In this document: piece after piece, positions 54,531 to 63,906 of the stretch
Layout: every line of letters starts with the position of its first letter
Position numbering within the stretch: position 1 is the first letter of the stretch
Assembly: GCF_900107755.1 (NCBI RefSeq)
Contig: NZ_FNQR01000015.1
Location: 36,201-100,200, forward strand
DNA from: Thalassobacillus cyri
GTDB taxonomy: Bacteria; Bacillota; Bacilli; Bacillales; Halobacillaceae
Length of the DNA stretch: 64,000 nucleotides
Direction of reading: 5' to 3'
Notes under the pieces: generated by a model
What the model was told of the DNA's origin: nothing
Databases searched by the model: none
The model's input: only the letters and a program-made list of their open reading frames with translations
Made by a program: the position numbers and the translations under genes

Positions 54531-55382
54531 ATGGAAATACCGTTTATTAAGATGCACGGACTAGGAAATAATTACGTATTTGTGGATACATTTGAATTTA
54601 ATTTAGCAGAAGAAATCTTACCTGCACTCGCCAGGAAGGTGTCAGACGTTTATACCGGCATCGGCTCCGATGGTCTTATCTTGATTCATCCTAGCGACCA
54701 AGCGGAAGTAGGAATGCGTATCTTTAACAAAGATGGATCAGAAGGTCGTAATTGTGGTAATGGACTGCGATGTGTTGCTAAATATGCCTATGAATATGGC
54801 ATTGTGAAAGATACATCTTTTACTATCGAAGCAAAGTCAGGTGTGGTGGATGCTTCGGTGACAGTTGAAGCCAAAAAGGTTTCCAGCATCACGATAGATA
54901 TGGGTAAACCTGCTTTGCTCCGCTCTCAAATACCTATGGCTGGTGAGGAAAAGGAGCAGGTAGTAGCAGAGTCATTTCAAGTCAGTCATCATCCGCTTGA
55001 ATTGACTGCTGTTTCGATGGGAAATCCCCATGGGGTTTTCTTTGTAGAAGATATTCAAACCGCTCCATTATATGAATTGGGCCCGATCATTACGGAAGAT
55101 CGACGTTTTCCAGAAGGAATCAATGTAGAATTCGTTGAAGTCGTTTCAAAAGATGAGCTGCATTTCCGTGTGTGGGAGCGGGGGTCTGGGGTGACCCAGG
55201 CCTGTGGTACGGGGGCATGTGCTGCTGGAGTGGCTTCTGTATTGAACGGTTATTCTGATAAAAATTCTGAAATCCTTGTACATTTGAGTGGAGGCGATCT
55301 TGTTATCAGGTGGGATGATGATGACAGAGTATGGATGACAGGACCTGCCGACATAATAGCTACAGGTACTTTTTATTATTAA
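54531..55382 (+). CDS. dapF: diaminopimelate epimerase DapF
   Basis: 283 residues from ATG 54531 (GAGGAAG 9 bp upstream; GTG 54522 is close to that site). Two-fold symmetric fold with both active-site Cys: GRNCGNGLRC (Cys75) and TQACGTGACAAG (about Cys224). It interconverts LL- and meso-diaminopimelate for lysine and peptidoglycan. Confidence 0.95.
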   Translation: MEIPFIKMHGLGNNYVFVDTFEFNLAEEILPALARKVSDVYTGIGSDGLILIHPSDQAEVGMRIFNKDGSEGRNCGNGLRCVAKYAYEYGIVKDTSFTIEAKSGVVDASVTVEAKKVSSITIDMGKPALLRSQIPMAGEEKEQVVAESFQVSHHPLELTAVSMGNPHGVFFVEDIQTAPLYELGPIITEDRRFPEGINVEFVEVVSKDELHFRVWERGSGVTQACGTGACAAGVASVLNGYSDKNSEILVHLSGGDLVIRWDDDDRVWMTGPADIIATGTFYY

Positions 55383-55452
55383 TCCAGCATGTTTGAATGA
55401 TACGGATGATATTTAGTATACTTATTATATCGATAAGAAAGGGGAGACACGG

Positions 55453-55815
55453 ATGATTCTCAATATTACGGATGCTGCCAGCTCGCAGATCCAGGAAATG
55501 ATGAAGGAAGAAGAATCAGATAACATTCGTCTGCGTTTCGGTGTCAAAGGTGGAGGCTGCAGTGGATTATCATACGCAATGGGGTTTGAAGAAGATATCA
55601 ATGAAGAGCTTGATGTTTTAGAAGATAATAATGGCATTCCTGTTGTCATCCATCGTCAGGATGTGCCGATTATTGAAGGCACTACCATTGATTTTAAACA
55701 AAACATGATGGGCGGAGGGTTTACGATCGATAACCCGAACGCAATTGTTTCCTGTGGTTGTGGTTCTTCGTTCAAGACAGCTACAAATGCAGGTACGCCT
55801 GACGAAAACTGCTGA
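55453..55815 (+). CDS. yutM: A-type Fe-S carrier (HesB/IscA/SufA family) YutM
   Basis: 120 residues with the three conserved Cys: GGGCSGLSYAMGF and SCGCGSSF. Intact counterpart to the damaged HesB-like gene at 12104. It carries assembled clusters to targets. AAAGGGGA precedes the start. Confidence 0.94.
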   Translation: MILNITDAASSQIQEMMKEEESDNIRLRFGVKGGGCSGLSYAMGFEEDINEELDVLEDNNGIPVVIHRQDVPIIEGTTIDFKQNMMGGGFTIDNPNAIVSCGCGSSFKTATNAGTPDENC

Positions 55816-55852
55816 CCCTGCTATTGAACATGAAACTATAATTTATAAATGT

Positions 55853-55886
55853 AAAAGCCGCGCCTATTAAGGGCGCGGCTTTCTGT
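55853..55886. terminator. bidirectional intrinsic terminator
   Basis: AAAGCCGCGCC / GGGCGCGGCTTT between convergent yutM and yumC. Confidence 0.9.
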
Positions 55887-55897
55887 TTGTTTATGTT

Positions 55898-56887
55898 CTA
55901 TTGGCCAAACATGCTCGTAGAGTGCTTCGGTTGCACCCGAGCGTCTGGATCCATATATGCTTTAGCATTGTTCACAGCTGTTGGGCCTTCACCGAAACCT
56001 GAAGCAATCAATTTGACTTTACCAGGATAAGTGCAAATATCGCCGGCTGCGTAAATACCAGGGATGTTCGTTTCCATTTTAGAATTGACGACGATACTGT
56101 TTTTTTCTATTTCCAAATCCCATTCTTTGATCGGACCTAAAGAAGAAATGAACCCATAATTGATGATAAGGTCATCAATATCTGTCGTTTCGACACGGTC
56201 GCCTTTCACTTCTTTTAACACAACCTGCCTGATGCAATCATCACCGATCACTTCTTGTGGAGAAAATGGTGTTTTCACATTGACTTTAGAGTCCATCAGT
56301 TGTTCGACGCTATGTTCATGGGCGCGGAATTTATCACGCCGGTGTACAAGCGTTACTTCCTCTGCAATCGGTTCTAGCATTAACGCCCAGTCGACAGCAG
56401 AATCTCCGCCTCCGCAGACCATCACTTTCTTGCCTGCGAATTTATTCATATCGGGCACGTGGTAATGAAGGTTGACTCCCTCGTAATCGGAACAATTCGG
56501 AAGCTCCAGTTTACGCGGGCTGAACGCGCCATTACCAGCTGTAATAATAATTGTTCTGGAATAATGCTCTCCCTTTGTTGTGGTCAGTTTGAACGTGTCA
56601 TCTTCGAGACGTTCAATTTTCTCTACAGATTGATCAAGAGAAACAGTTGGATTGAATGCCATTGCCTGTTCCTTCAGATTATCAACCAGTTCTTGAGCTC
56701 TGACTTTAGGAAAGCCTGCTACATCATAGATGTATTTTTCTGGATATAAAGCCGTCAGTTGTCCGCCAAGTTCTGGAAGACTTTCAATGATATTGACACT
56801 TGCCTGCCTCATACCGCCATAAAAAGCAGTAAACAAGCCGACTGGTCCTCCCCCGATGACCGTAATGTCATGTACTTGATTGCTCAT
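55898..56887 (-). CDS. yumC: ferredoxin/flavodoxin-NADP+ reductase YumC
   Basis: 329-residue thioredoxin-reductase-like flavoprotein without the CxxC of thioredoxin reductase. FAD motif [20 protein letters not shown] motif [13 protein letters not shown], and [20 protein letters not shown] at the end. Reduces ferredoxins or flavodoxins, and bacillithiol-type partners in some species. AGGGGGAAA precedes the start. Confidence 0.95.
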   Translation of the reverse strand: MSNQVHDITVIGGGPVGLFTAFYGGMRQASVNIIESLPELGGQLTALYPEKYIYDVAGFPKVRAQELVDNLKEQAMAFNPTVSLDQSVEKIERLEDDTFKLTTTKGEHYSRTIIITAGNGAFSPRKLELPNCSDYEGVNLHYHVPDMNKFAGKKVMVCGGGDSAVDWALMLEPIAEEVTLVHRRDKFRAHEHSVEQLMDSKVNVKTPFSPQEVIGDDCIRQVVLKEVKGDRVETTDIDDLIINYGFISSLGPIKEWDLEIEKNSIVVNSKMETNIPGIYAAGDICTYPGKVKLIASGFGEGPTAVNNAKAYMDPDARVQPKHSTSMFGQ

Positions 56888-57126
56888 AACTTTTCCCCCT
56901 ATTCCAACTAAATTGTTGCAACCTTTTCCATTTTATCATAGAATTACACCTTTTGTGATTTACCCTGCCGATTATGTCGTTTAAGAACAGAATTCTTAAG
57001 ATTCGGATAAATTGAGAAAGGGTTGAAAATTATTTTAAAAGGGTCTAAGATGGTGACTAGAAAAAAGTTATTACGATTTTGTGACAAAATATCATAGAAT
57101 TTGTGTTCTTTTTTTATGGAAGCGTG

Positions 57127-57142
57127 TGTGAAAACAGTCACA
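57127..57142. promoter_or_regulatory. Fnr/Crp-type palindrome upstream of yumB
   Basis: TGTGA-AAACAG-TCACA is a perfect match to the TGTGA-N6-TCACA half-site pattern of Bacillus Fnr. It lies 69 bp before the yumB start, so oxygen-linked control of the NADH dehydrogenase is plausible. Confidence 0.6.
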
Positions 57143-57210
57143 TACATGGTATATCTCTACGTAACAGAGTAGGAGATCATGCAGAAAAATACTAATTGGA
57201 AGTGATAATC

Positions 57211-58431
57211 ATGAAGAAACCTAATATTGTCATCTTAGGTGCAGGTTATGGCGGTATCATGACTGCTGTCAAATTACAAAAAAGCATGGGCGTTAATGAG
57301 GCGAATATTTCTTTAGTAAATAAACACAGCTATCATTATCAGACTACTTGGCTACATGAAAATGCAGCAGGTACGCTGCATCATGATCGCACACGTATCC
57401 AGATTAAAGACGTCATTGATACCAGTAAGGTTAATTTCTTACAGGATACTGTCATCTCTATCCAGCCAGATGAAAAAAAGGTAACCTTGGAGAACACAGC
57501 ACTTGTCTATGATTACCTTGTCATTGGATTAGGCTTTGAAGCAGAAACTTTTGGTATTCCTGGTTTAAAAGAGCATGCGTTTGGTATTAAAAATATCAAT
57601 AGCTCCCGACTAATCCGTCAACATATCGAATATAACTTCGCAAAATATAATAATCTAAAGAATCCAGGTGAAGAGCTTCTGAATATAGTAGTAGGCGGCG
57701 CTGGATTTACTGGTATTGAATTTGTCGGTGAACTGGCGAATCGTGTGCCTGAACTATGTAAAGAATATGATATTCCGCGTGAAAAAGTGAGAATCATTAA
57801 TGTTGAGGCTGCCCCAACAGCACTTCCTGGTTTTGACCCTGCTCTGGTAGAGTACGCGATGAACTCGTTAGAATCCCGTGGTGTTGAATTTAAAATTGGT
57901 GCGATGATTAAAGAAGTCACACCTGAAGGACTTGTCTATGAGAAAGATGAACAACGTGTAGAAATTCCTTCTAATACAGTGGTATGGGCTGCCGGCGTAC
58001 GAGGCAACTCCATTGTAGAAGAGTCTGGTTTCGAAGCGATGCGCGGCCGGGTCAAGGTACGCGAAGACATGCGTACTCCTGATTATGATGATGTATTTGT
58101 AGTCGGAGATTGTGCTTTGATTATCAACGAAGAAACTGACCGTCCATACCCACCTACTGCTCAAATGGCCATTCAGCAGGCAGACACAGTTGCTCATAAC
58201 GTCAAAGTACTGGCTAGAGGTGAAAAAGAGTTAGAACCATTCGAGCCTAACCTTCAAGGAACAGTAGCTTCTTTAGGCCATGACGATGCGATCGGCGTAG
58301 TATTTAATGACAAAAAACTGTTCGGTTGGTCTGCTTCCGTAATGAAAAAGGTCATCGATAACCGCTACCTCCTAAAGCTTGGCGGAATCGGACTCTTGCT
58401 TAAAAAAGGTAAGTTCAATATTTTCCGTTAA
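57211..58431 (+). CDS. yumB: type II NADH dehydrogenase YumB
   Basis: 406 residues from ATG 57211 (GGAAGTGA upstream). Two Rossmann folds: FAD site [17 protein letters not shown] and NADH site [36 protein letters not shown] and AQMAIQQAD near the quinone site; amphipathic C-terminal helix for membrane docking. Non-proton-pumping entry of NADH electrons to menaquinone. Confidence 0.93.
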   Translation: MKKPNIVILGAGYGGIMTAVKLQKSMGVNEANISLVNKHSYHYQTTWLHENAAGTLHHDRTRIQIKDVIDTSKVNFLQDTVISIQPDEKKVTLENTALVYDYLVIGLGFEAETFGIPGLKEHAFGIKNINSSRLIRQHIEYNFAKYNNLKNPGEELLNIVVGGAGFTGIEFVGELANRVPELCKEYDIPREKVRIINVEAAPTALPGFDPALVEYAMNSLESRGVEFKIGAMIKEVTPEGLVYEKDEQRVEIPSNTVVWAAGVRGNSIVEESGFEAMRGRVKVREDMRTPDYDDVFVVGDCALIINEETDRPYPPTAQMAIQQADTVAHNVKVLARGEKELEPFEPNLQGTVASLGHDDAIGVVFNDKKLFGWSASVMKKVIDNRYLLKLGGIGLLLKKGKFNIFR

Positions 58432-58437
58432 TTCAAG

Positions 58438-58467
58438 GCAAAGGCGGTTATCCGCCTTTGCTTTTTT
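58438..58467 (+). terminator. intrinsic terminator of yumB
   Basis: GCAAAGGCGG / CCGCCTTTGC then six T. Confidence 0.93.
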
Positions 58468-58568
58468 CTTGAACTCATAATAAAATGTAGATTGGAAATC
58501 AGCTTGTAAAAATTTCAGCCTGGGTGGTCGTTAAGATAACCTTATGTACTTCATAGAGGGGGAGCATT

Positions 58569-58886
58569 TTGGATTTTGTTCAATTAGTAATAGGAATAAT
58601 TTTATACTTTGTGTTGTTTTTTTCGATAGCTTTCATTTTGAATATGTTGTTAAGGTCGACATGGTTCATGGCTGCCGTTTACCCGGTAATTATCTTTTTG
58701 ATTGTCGATGATTTTTCCATGGGAAAATATTTCACAGAACCTTCTTGGGCTTTCCCGAAAGTGCTTGGCATGATTACCGAATTGAAACTGTTTGATATTT
58801 TGATTTTATCTGGTGGATTTGCTGGTACAATTGCAGCGGGGATTGTTATCCGAATGCTCAGGAAAAGTGGTTATCAAATGTTTTGA
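58569..58886 (+). CDS. yuiB: YuiB-like membrane protein
   Basis: 105 residues from TTG 58569 (GAGGGGGAG upstream) with three transmembrane helices (about 3-27, 34-50, 76-97). LYFVLFFSIAFILNMLLRST is the recognisable YuiB segment. Function unknown; located before yuiC as in B. subtilis. Confidence 0.85.
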   Translation: MDFVQLVIGIILYFVLFFSIAFILNMLLRSTWFMAAVYPVIIFLIVDDFSMGKYFTEPSWAFPKVLGMITELKLFDILILSGGFAGTIAAGIVIRMLRKSGYQMF

Positions 58887-59007
58887 TGATTATTCACCTT
58901 CTTGCTTATCACAGCAGGGAGGTGTTTTTAATATTCGTTGACGCTTTTGATCATATGAATAAATTCTGGACTCATTGGACATGATGACACCGAGAGAGGT
59001 GTTAGTA

Positions 59008-59694
59008 ATGAAATGGAAAAAATGGATATTCAGAGTTGTATTCAATTTATTATTTGTGGGGGCGTTGTATACAACGGCTACGAACATATCCAATGTCTCA
59101 GCTGGTGATTTGAAATTATGGTTTACTGAAGAACATCAAATGGTCTCATTAGAAAGCAATATGCTGGATCATAGAAATACTGCATTAAATGAAAAATCTT
59201 TGAAACACAAACTTCCAGATCAACAGTATATAAGCAATGCATCTACAGGAATGCCGAAAACACTGGAGGATACAGTAGACCTGGAGAAATATCCTAGCAC
59301 CACTGTAGTAGCTACTGGTTATACAGCAGGAGTAGAATCTACAGGTAAAAACCCGGACCATCCTGGTTATGGTATCACTTATTCTGGCATTAAAGTGAAA
59401 AGAGATTTATATTCTACGATTGCTGCTGATTTGGATGTGTTTCCTATTGGCACGATTTTGTTTATACCTGGATATGGTTATGGTGTTGTGGCCGATAAAG
59501 GCTCTGCGATCAAAGGGAATAAAATTGACCTTTATTACAACACCGTCGATGATGTGTATACTCAGTGGGGGAAACAGACAGTCGATGTTTATGTGATTGA
59601 AGAAGGGGACGGAACATTGACAGAAGAACAATTCCACGATTGGAATAATGATGAAGCATTACAAGTGTTCAGAGAAGATATACTGAAAAATTAA
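59008..59694 (+). CDS. yuiC: 3D-domain (MltA-like/Sps) protein YuiC
   Basis: 228 residues from ATG 59008 (GAGAGGTG upstream). N-terminal membrane anchor/signal ([19 protein letters not shown]), linker, then a 3D domain (about 105-200): [40 protein letters not shown] and [13 protein letters not shown] with the three Asp. Family members are stationary-phase muralytic enzymes (lytic transglycosylase fold); expected outside the membrane. Confidence 0.88.
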   Translation: MKWKKWIFRVVFNLLFVGALYTTATNISNVSAGDLKLWFTEEHQMVSLESNMLDHRNTALNEKSLKHKLPDQQYISNASTGMPKTLEDTVDLEKYPSTTVVATGYTAGVESTGKNPDHPGYGITYSGIKVKRDLYSTIAADLDVFPIGTILFIPGYGYGVVADKGSAIKGNKIDLYYNTVDDVYTQWGKQTVDVYVIEEGDGTLTEEQFHDWNNDEALQVFREDILKN

Positions 59695-59698
59695 GTAA

Positions 59699-59737
59699 AA
59701 GCCCGTCTGTATGTACATACAGACGGGCAATTTTTAT
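59699..59737. terminator. bidirectional intrinsic terminator
   Basis: GCCCGTCTGTATG / CATACAGACGGGC then AATTTTT, between yuiC and convergent yuiD. Confidence 0.9.
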
Positions 59738-60213
59738 TAGAAAATAGTGTAGTATAAAATAATACTTAACAAAATTCCGGTAACGCCGCCGAAGAAAACC
59801 TCAATTGGCTGATGACCAAGCAGCTCCCTCAGTTCTTCCCGTTTTTCGAATTCTTGCTTTTTATTCCATAATTTGGCTTCATCAACGATTCGATGAAAAT
59901 CGCTCATCAGTAAATTCAATACGATTGCCTGTTCACCGGACTGTCTTCGAACGCCGGTCGAGTCGAACATGACTATAATACTAAAAACAGCGGCTATTCC
60001 GAACATAGAGGAATCGAAACCTTCTTGCAGCCCTACAGCTGTCGCTAATGCTGTCACTGCTGCAGAGTGGCTGCTGGGCATACCGCCTGTACTGAAAGCG
60101 AGTCCAGGGTTAAAATGTCTTGTCGCAATCATGCGGATGGGCACTTTGACCCCCTGTGCGAATAAAATTGCCAGGATAGCAGCCCACAATGGGAAGTTAT
60201 AAAGCAACTCCAT
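59737..60213 (-). CDS. yuiD: divergent PAP2 family protein YuiD
   Basis: 158 residues, about four transmembrane helices. GGMPSSHSAAVTALATAVG and FDSTGVRRQSGEQA are the divergent PAP2 motifs (His expected for phosphatase catalysis). Likely a lipid phosphate phosphatase. No strong ribosome site beyond GAAAGGATGA upstream. Confidence 0.92.
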   Translation of the reverse strand: MELLYNFPLWAAILAILFAQGVKVPIRMIATRHFNPGLAFSTGGMPSSHSAAVTALATAVGLQEGFDSSMFGIAAVFSIIVMFDSTGVRRQSGEQAIVLNLLMSDFHRIVDEAKLWNKKQEFEKREELRELLGHQPIEVFFGGVTGILLSIILYYTIF

Positions 60214-60313
60214 ATTATCCAGTCATCCTTTCCAGCTTGTAAGACTATAAATTTTAATGTTCCCTTTGATATGATAGATGTAACATGAATTTTGCAACCA
60301 ATGGAGGCCGGCC

Positions 60314-60691
60314 ATGTGCAATTCATATCCAATGGCTTATTATGAGTTTTTCATCTCCTTCAATGAAGGAGATTATTATACGTGCCATGATCTGTTGGAA
60401 GATATTTGGCTGACAGATCGCAGTAATCTTTTCATTAAGGGATTGCTACACTTTTGTGTAGCACTATATCACTATAGTTATGGCAATTTGAAAGGTTCAA
60501 GGTCTATGCTACTGACGGCCCGCCAATATCTGTCACGATATGATGGTATTCATTGGGGGATAACGATAAATGAGGTGATTTCTTATATAAATGATTGCTT
60601 GACTATTATATCACAACTTCCAATAGAAGATGCCCGTGATGTATGGTCTTCGCTTCCTTGTTTACCGCAGTTCTATTTGTATCTGGAGTAA
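60314..60691 (+). CDS. DUF309 family protein
   Basis: 125 residues with the DUF309 motif FNEGDYYTCHDLLEDIW and helical continuation (LLHFCVALYHYSYGNLKGSR). The HxLEDxW motif may bind metal. Function unknown. GGAGG is 6 bp upstream. Its end lies 52 bp before pepA. Confidence 0.87.
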   Translation: MCNSYPMAYYEFFISFNEGDYYTCHDLLEDIWLTDRSNLFIKGLLHFCVALYHYSYGNLKGSRSMLLTARQYLSRYDGIHWGITINEVISYINDCLTIISQLPIEDARDVWSSLPCLPQFYLYLE

Positions 60692-60743
60692 GAAAAAAGA
60701 GAAAGAAGAATTCATGTATACTAATATTTGGAGGTGCTGTGCA

Positions 60744-62228
60744 ATGTTCAAAGTGCGTAAATCTTTATTGGAGCAAGACGAGGCATTGGTAGTAGGGTTG
60801 TTTCATGAAAATAAAAACCAGCAGCCGATTTATCAGATGCTCAATGACAATTTTGATGAAAATCTGGATACATACGTGAAAAGCAATGATATTTCTAATC
60901 ATTATAAAGCCGTGTCCAAAATTCTTACTTATGGAAAGGTGCCAGCCAAACGTGTTTACTTCCTTGGGCTTGGAAAAAAGAAAGAATTGACGAAGCTCAA
61001 ATTGAAGAAAGCATTCGGTAGTTTATTCCAGCAACTACAAAAGGATGGACTTACCCAGGCGGCAATAGCTTATGACAGTTTTTATCTCGAACAGATACAG
61101 GATGGCGAGACGGCGGAAGTTCTGGCAGAGGCTATGGTAATGGCAACCTACCATTTTTCTCATTACAAAACGAGCAATTATCGATCAGAAAAAGTGATTG
61201 ATGATTTGACATTAATAACGGAACAGGAAGAAAGTGGATTACTGCATTCACTTGCAGTGGGCGAAGCTTTCGGCAAAGGCGCCAACACTGCAAGGTATTT
61301 GGTACACTTACCTGCCAATCTATTGACTTCCAGTGTTATGGCTGAGTTTTCTCTCACTCTTGCGGACGAGCATGGATTTGAAGCCGAAATTCTCGAGAAA
61401 GAAGATATGCAGCGATTAGGTATGGGGGCATTGCTCGCCGTCAATCAGGGTTCAAAAGAGCCACCTAAAATGATTGTGTTGAAATACCAGGGGCTCTCTG
61501 AATGGAAAGATGTTGTGGGACTGGTAGGAAAGGGAATAACATACGATACAGGAGGCTACTCGATTAAGTCTAAGACCGGTATGCCAGGTATGAAAGGGGA
61601 TATGGGTGGTGCAGCAGCTGTTTTAGGAGCCATGGATACGATAGGAAGGTTGAAACCTTCGAAAAACGTAGTGGCAGTAATTCCCTCAACGGACAATATG
61701 ATTTCCGGTAGCGCATTCAAGCCGGATGATGTCATCACATCTTTAAGCGGAAAAACGATAGAAGTACTGAATACGGATGCAGAAGGAAGGCTGGCTTTAG
61801 CAGATGGTATCACTTATGCTAAACATCATCGTGCGGTTAAGTTGATTGATGTTGCCACATTGACAGGCGGCATGGTTACAGCGCTCGGAGAATGGATGAC
61901 AGGAGCGATGACCAACAACCAGGAATTTTATAACCAGGTAACACGTGCGGCAGATAAAGCGGGAGAGCCGATGTGGCTATTGCCTTATAATGAAGATTAC
62001 CAGGAACAAGTAAGATCCAGCAGTGTAGCAGACCTCAATAATTCACCAACGAGAAAAGCTCACCCGATCATGGGAGGAGCTTTCGTAGCTGAATTTGCTG
62101 AGGAGACGCCTTGGGTGCATATTGACATCGCTGGTACATCAGTAGCTGAGTCTGGGCATGAGCTTGGTCCAAAAGGACCTACGGGAGTAATGGCAAGGAC
62201 CCTGGCTAATTTTATAGTATCTGATTAA
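60744..62228 (+). CDS. pepA: leucyl aminopeptidase (PepA/M17)
   Basis: 494 residues from ATG 60744 (TTTGGAGGTG upstream; the frame back to 60630 overlaps DUF309 and is rejected). M17 catalytic domain: GKGITYDTGGYSIKSKTGM and GMKGDMGGAAAVLGAMD with Lys and Asp, NTDAEGRLALADG with metal Asp/Glu and Arg. Hexameric dinuclear-Zn exopeptidase releasing N-terminal residues. B. subtilis yuiE at the same place. Confidence 0.94.
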   Translation: MFKVRKSLLEQDEALVVGLFHENKNQQPIYQMLNDNFDENLDTYVKSNDISNHYKAVSKILTYGKVPAKRVYFLGLGKKKELTKLKLKKAFGSLFQQLQKDGLTQAAIAYDSFYLEQIQDGETAEVLAEAMVMATYHFSHYKTSNYRSEKVIDDLTLITEQEESGLLHSLAVGEAFGKGANTARYLVHLPANLLTSSVMAEFSLTLADEHGFEAEILEKEDMQRLGMGALLAVNQGSKEPPKMIVLKYQGLSEWKDVVGLVGKGITYDTGGYSIKSKTGMPGMKGDMGGAAAVLGAMDTIGRLKPSKNVVAVIPSTDNMISGSAFKPDDVITSLSGKTIEVLNTDAEGRLALADGITYAKHHRAVKLIDVATLTGGMVTALGEWMTGAMTNNQEFYNQVTRAADKAGEPMWLLPYNEDYQEQVRSSSVADLNNSPTRKAHPIMGGAFVAEFAEETPWVHIDIAGTSVAESGHELGPKGPTGVMARTLANFIVSD

Positions 62229-62265
62229 AAAAAGGTTTGGTTCCTATAGGAGCCAAACCTTTTTA
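62228..62265. terminator. bidirectional intrinsic terminator
   Basis: AAAAAGGTTTGGTTCC / GGAGCCAAACCTTTTT between convergent pepA and deoD. Confidence 0.9.
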
Positions 62266-62268
62266 AAA

Positions 62269-62979
62269 TTATGACTTAATGGCAGCTTCTAATGCTACTT
62301 CGATCATATCGTTGAAGGTAGTCTGTCTTTCTTCAGCAGATGTTTCTTCACCAGTCAAAATGTGATCACTGACAGTCAATACAGATAGTGCCTGGCGGTT
62401 GTATTTAGCTGCCAGCGTATAAAGGGCAGTTGTTTCCATTTCTACCCCAAGTACATTGTAGTCAGCTAATTGGTTGAAAAGATCCATAGCATTATCACGA
62501 TAGAAACTGTCACTTGTAAAGACATTTCCTACCCGAAGTTTCAAACCTTTTTCTTCACCGGTATCATAAGCATTTTTCAATAGTGTGAAGTCAGCTGTTG
62601 GAGCATAGTCAATGCCGCCGAATACCATGCGATTCATTTGAGAATCAGTGGAAGAAGTTGATGCCAGGATGACATCACGCACTTTGACGTCTTTTTGCAG
62701 CGCTCCGCATGTCCCGACACGGATCAGTTTCTTCACGCCATAACTTTCCATTAATTCATTAATGTAAATGGAAATCGAAGGTACCCCCATCCCTGTTCCC
62801 TGCACAGAGATTCTTTCTCCTTTATAGGTGCCTGTATAACCATACATGCCGCGGACTTCATTATAACAGACCGCATCTTCTAAGAAATTTTCAGCTATAT
62901 ATTTTGCTCGTAAAGGGTCGCCGGGAAGCAGAATCGTTTCGGCAATATCTCCTTGCTTTGCGCCAATATGTACACTCAT
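62269..62979 (-). CDS. deoD: purine nucleoside phosphorylase DeoD
   Basis: 236 residues from ATG 62979 (GGAGGTT upstream; the ATG at 63000 precedes that site). PNP family I (hexameric): [20 protein letters not shown], phosphate motif [28 protein letters not shown] with the purine-binding residues and [17 protein letters not shown]. It cleaves purine (deoxy)nucleosides with phosphate. Confidence 0.96.
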   Translation of the reverse strand: MSVHIGAKQGDIAETILLPGDPLRAKYIAENFLEDAVCYNEVRGMYGYTGTYKGERISVQGTGMGVPSISIYINELMESYGVKKLIRVGTCGALQKDVKVRDVILASTSSTDSQMNRMVFGGIDYAPTADFTLLKNAYDTGEEKGLKLRVGNVFTSDSFYRDNAMDLFNQLADYNVLGVEMETTALYTLAAKYNRQALSVLTVSDHILTGEETSAEERQTTFNDMIEVALEAAIKS

Positions 62980-63195
62980 TTCATAACCTCCGTCGTTCAT
63001 ATTGTATTAGTACAAATCCAAGTTATCATAGTACCTTTCCAAAAACAAACTTAGCGCCTTCAACAAGTGTCATGACAACATTTTGTCACATCTTATGAAG
63101 CGATATTCATTCACACAACTTTCAAAAAAATCTTCATTTACTATGCTGAAAGCGTTTGAAAAAAGGTAAAATAGAAATATAAGGAGGGGGTTGTG

Positions 63196-63417
63196 ATGCG
63201 AGGCAATTCTACTGTCGCTATCCAAGGCTGGCTGAGCGGATTGGAAGCAGAAAAGCAAGCCCTGTTAACAGAAATGGATGTAGAAATGAATGGACTGCCA
63301 GATGGAAGTAAACAAGAGGAATGGTTGACAGAGCAGCATAGAAAGCTGGAACAAATAGAAGCATTGATTTTTGCCACTCAAGCGAATTTAAGCCTTTGCC
63401 GCCGGAAAGTCCGTTGA
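63196..63417 (+). CDS. small unknown protein, probably a coiled coil
   Basis: 73 residues from ATG 63196 (AAGGAGGGGG upstream). MRGNSTVAIQGWLSGLEAEK, then Glu/Lys/Gln-rich heptads (EWLTEQHRKLEQIEALI) and an RRKVR tail; predicted two-helix hairpin. Not recognised. Good ribosome site and a terminator that overlaps its last codons support a real gene. Confidence 0.6.
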   Translation: MRGNSTVAIQGWLSGLEAEKQALLTEMDVEMNGLPDGSKQEEWLTEQHRKLEQIEALIFATQANLSLCRRKVR

Positions 63418-63432
63418 CACGGGCTTTTTTCT
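63405..63432 (+). terminator. intrinsic terminator
   Basis: AAGTCCGT / ACGGGCTT followed by TTTTTC, starting inside the last codons of the small gene. Confidence 0.75.
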
Positions 63433-63435
63433 TTT

Positions 63436-63906
63436 GGCTCTGTTAAATCTCAGTGGTGATCTTACACTTAAGCTCCCTTTATATGAAGACTCAGTTTCGA
63501 GAGAAACAGTTTCCGTTACAGTTGAGAATCTCTGGAGGTCCGGGAAATCACTCGCTTTCCATGGGCATGTGGTGAGCTTCCTCAGGCTTCGCCTTGCGGG
63601 ATCTCACCGATCATGTTCCTCCCACAGGACTTTGAATAAACACCGCACGAAGGAAATGCGTAGCATTTTCGAGGAGTCTCACCATTTTCCCAGCCACCAT
63701 ACGATTGTAAGAATCTCGAAACTCCTCTCAAGAATAACGTTCTTTTGAAGCAGAAAGTACGTTTATTCCGGAGTTGTATAACCTTCCTTAACATATTAAA
63801 GAAGGTTATACATAGGCGATTTCGAAAACTTTATATAGTAAGGGGAGTGGGGGAAGGGTGAGACTCCTGCGGGAAAGGATAGACTGGCAAGACCCCGCAG
63901 AGCTTT
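63436..63906 (+). repeat. family A interspersed repeat, copy 3 (interrupted by an IS)
   Basis: Begins GGCTCTGTTAAAT and follows copy 1 through the TTTCGAGA/TCTCGAAACT fold-back and GAGACTCCTGCGGGA to ACCCCGCAGAGCTTT, where it is cut by foreign sequence at 63906/63907. The expected continuation (GCTCGAGGAGGCTTGCC in copy 1) is absent from the window. Chance ORFs inside it are not genes. Confidence 0.8.

Noticed and set aside
57075..57100. TTGTGACAAAATATCATAG as a Rex box
   Set aside because: Only the left half fits TTGTGAAN4TTCACAA; the right half is poor.
58890..58982. 30-residue minus-strand peptide ending CCDKQEGE between yuiB and yuiC
   Set aside because: Considered as a YuiA-like gene, but no ribosome site and antisense to the yuiC leader; not enough evidence.
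63434..63794. ORFs of 104 and 70 codons on opposite strands
   Set aside because: Inside repeat A copy 3; similar frames are not kept in the other copies.
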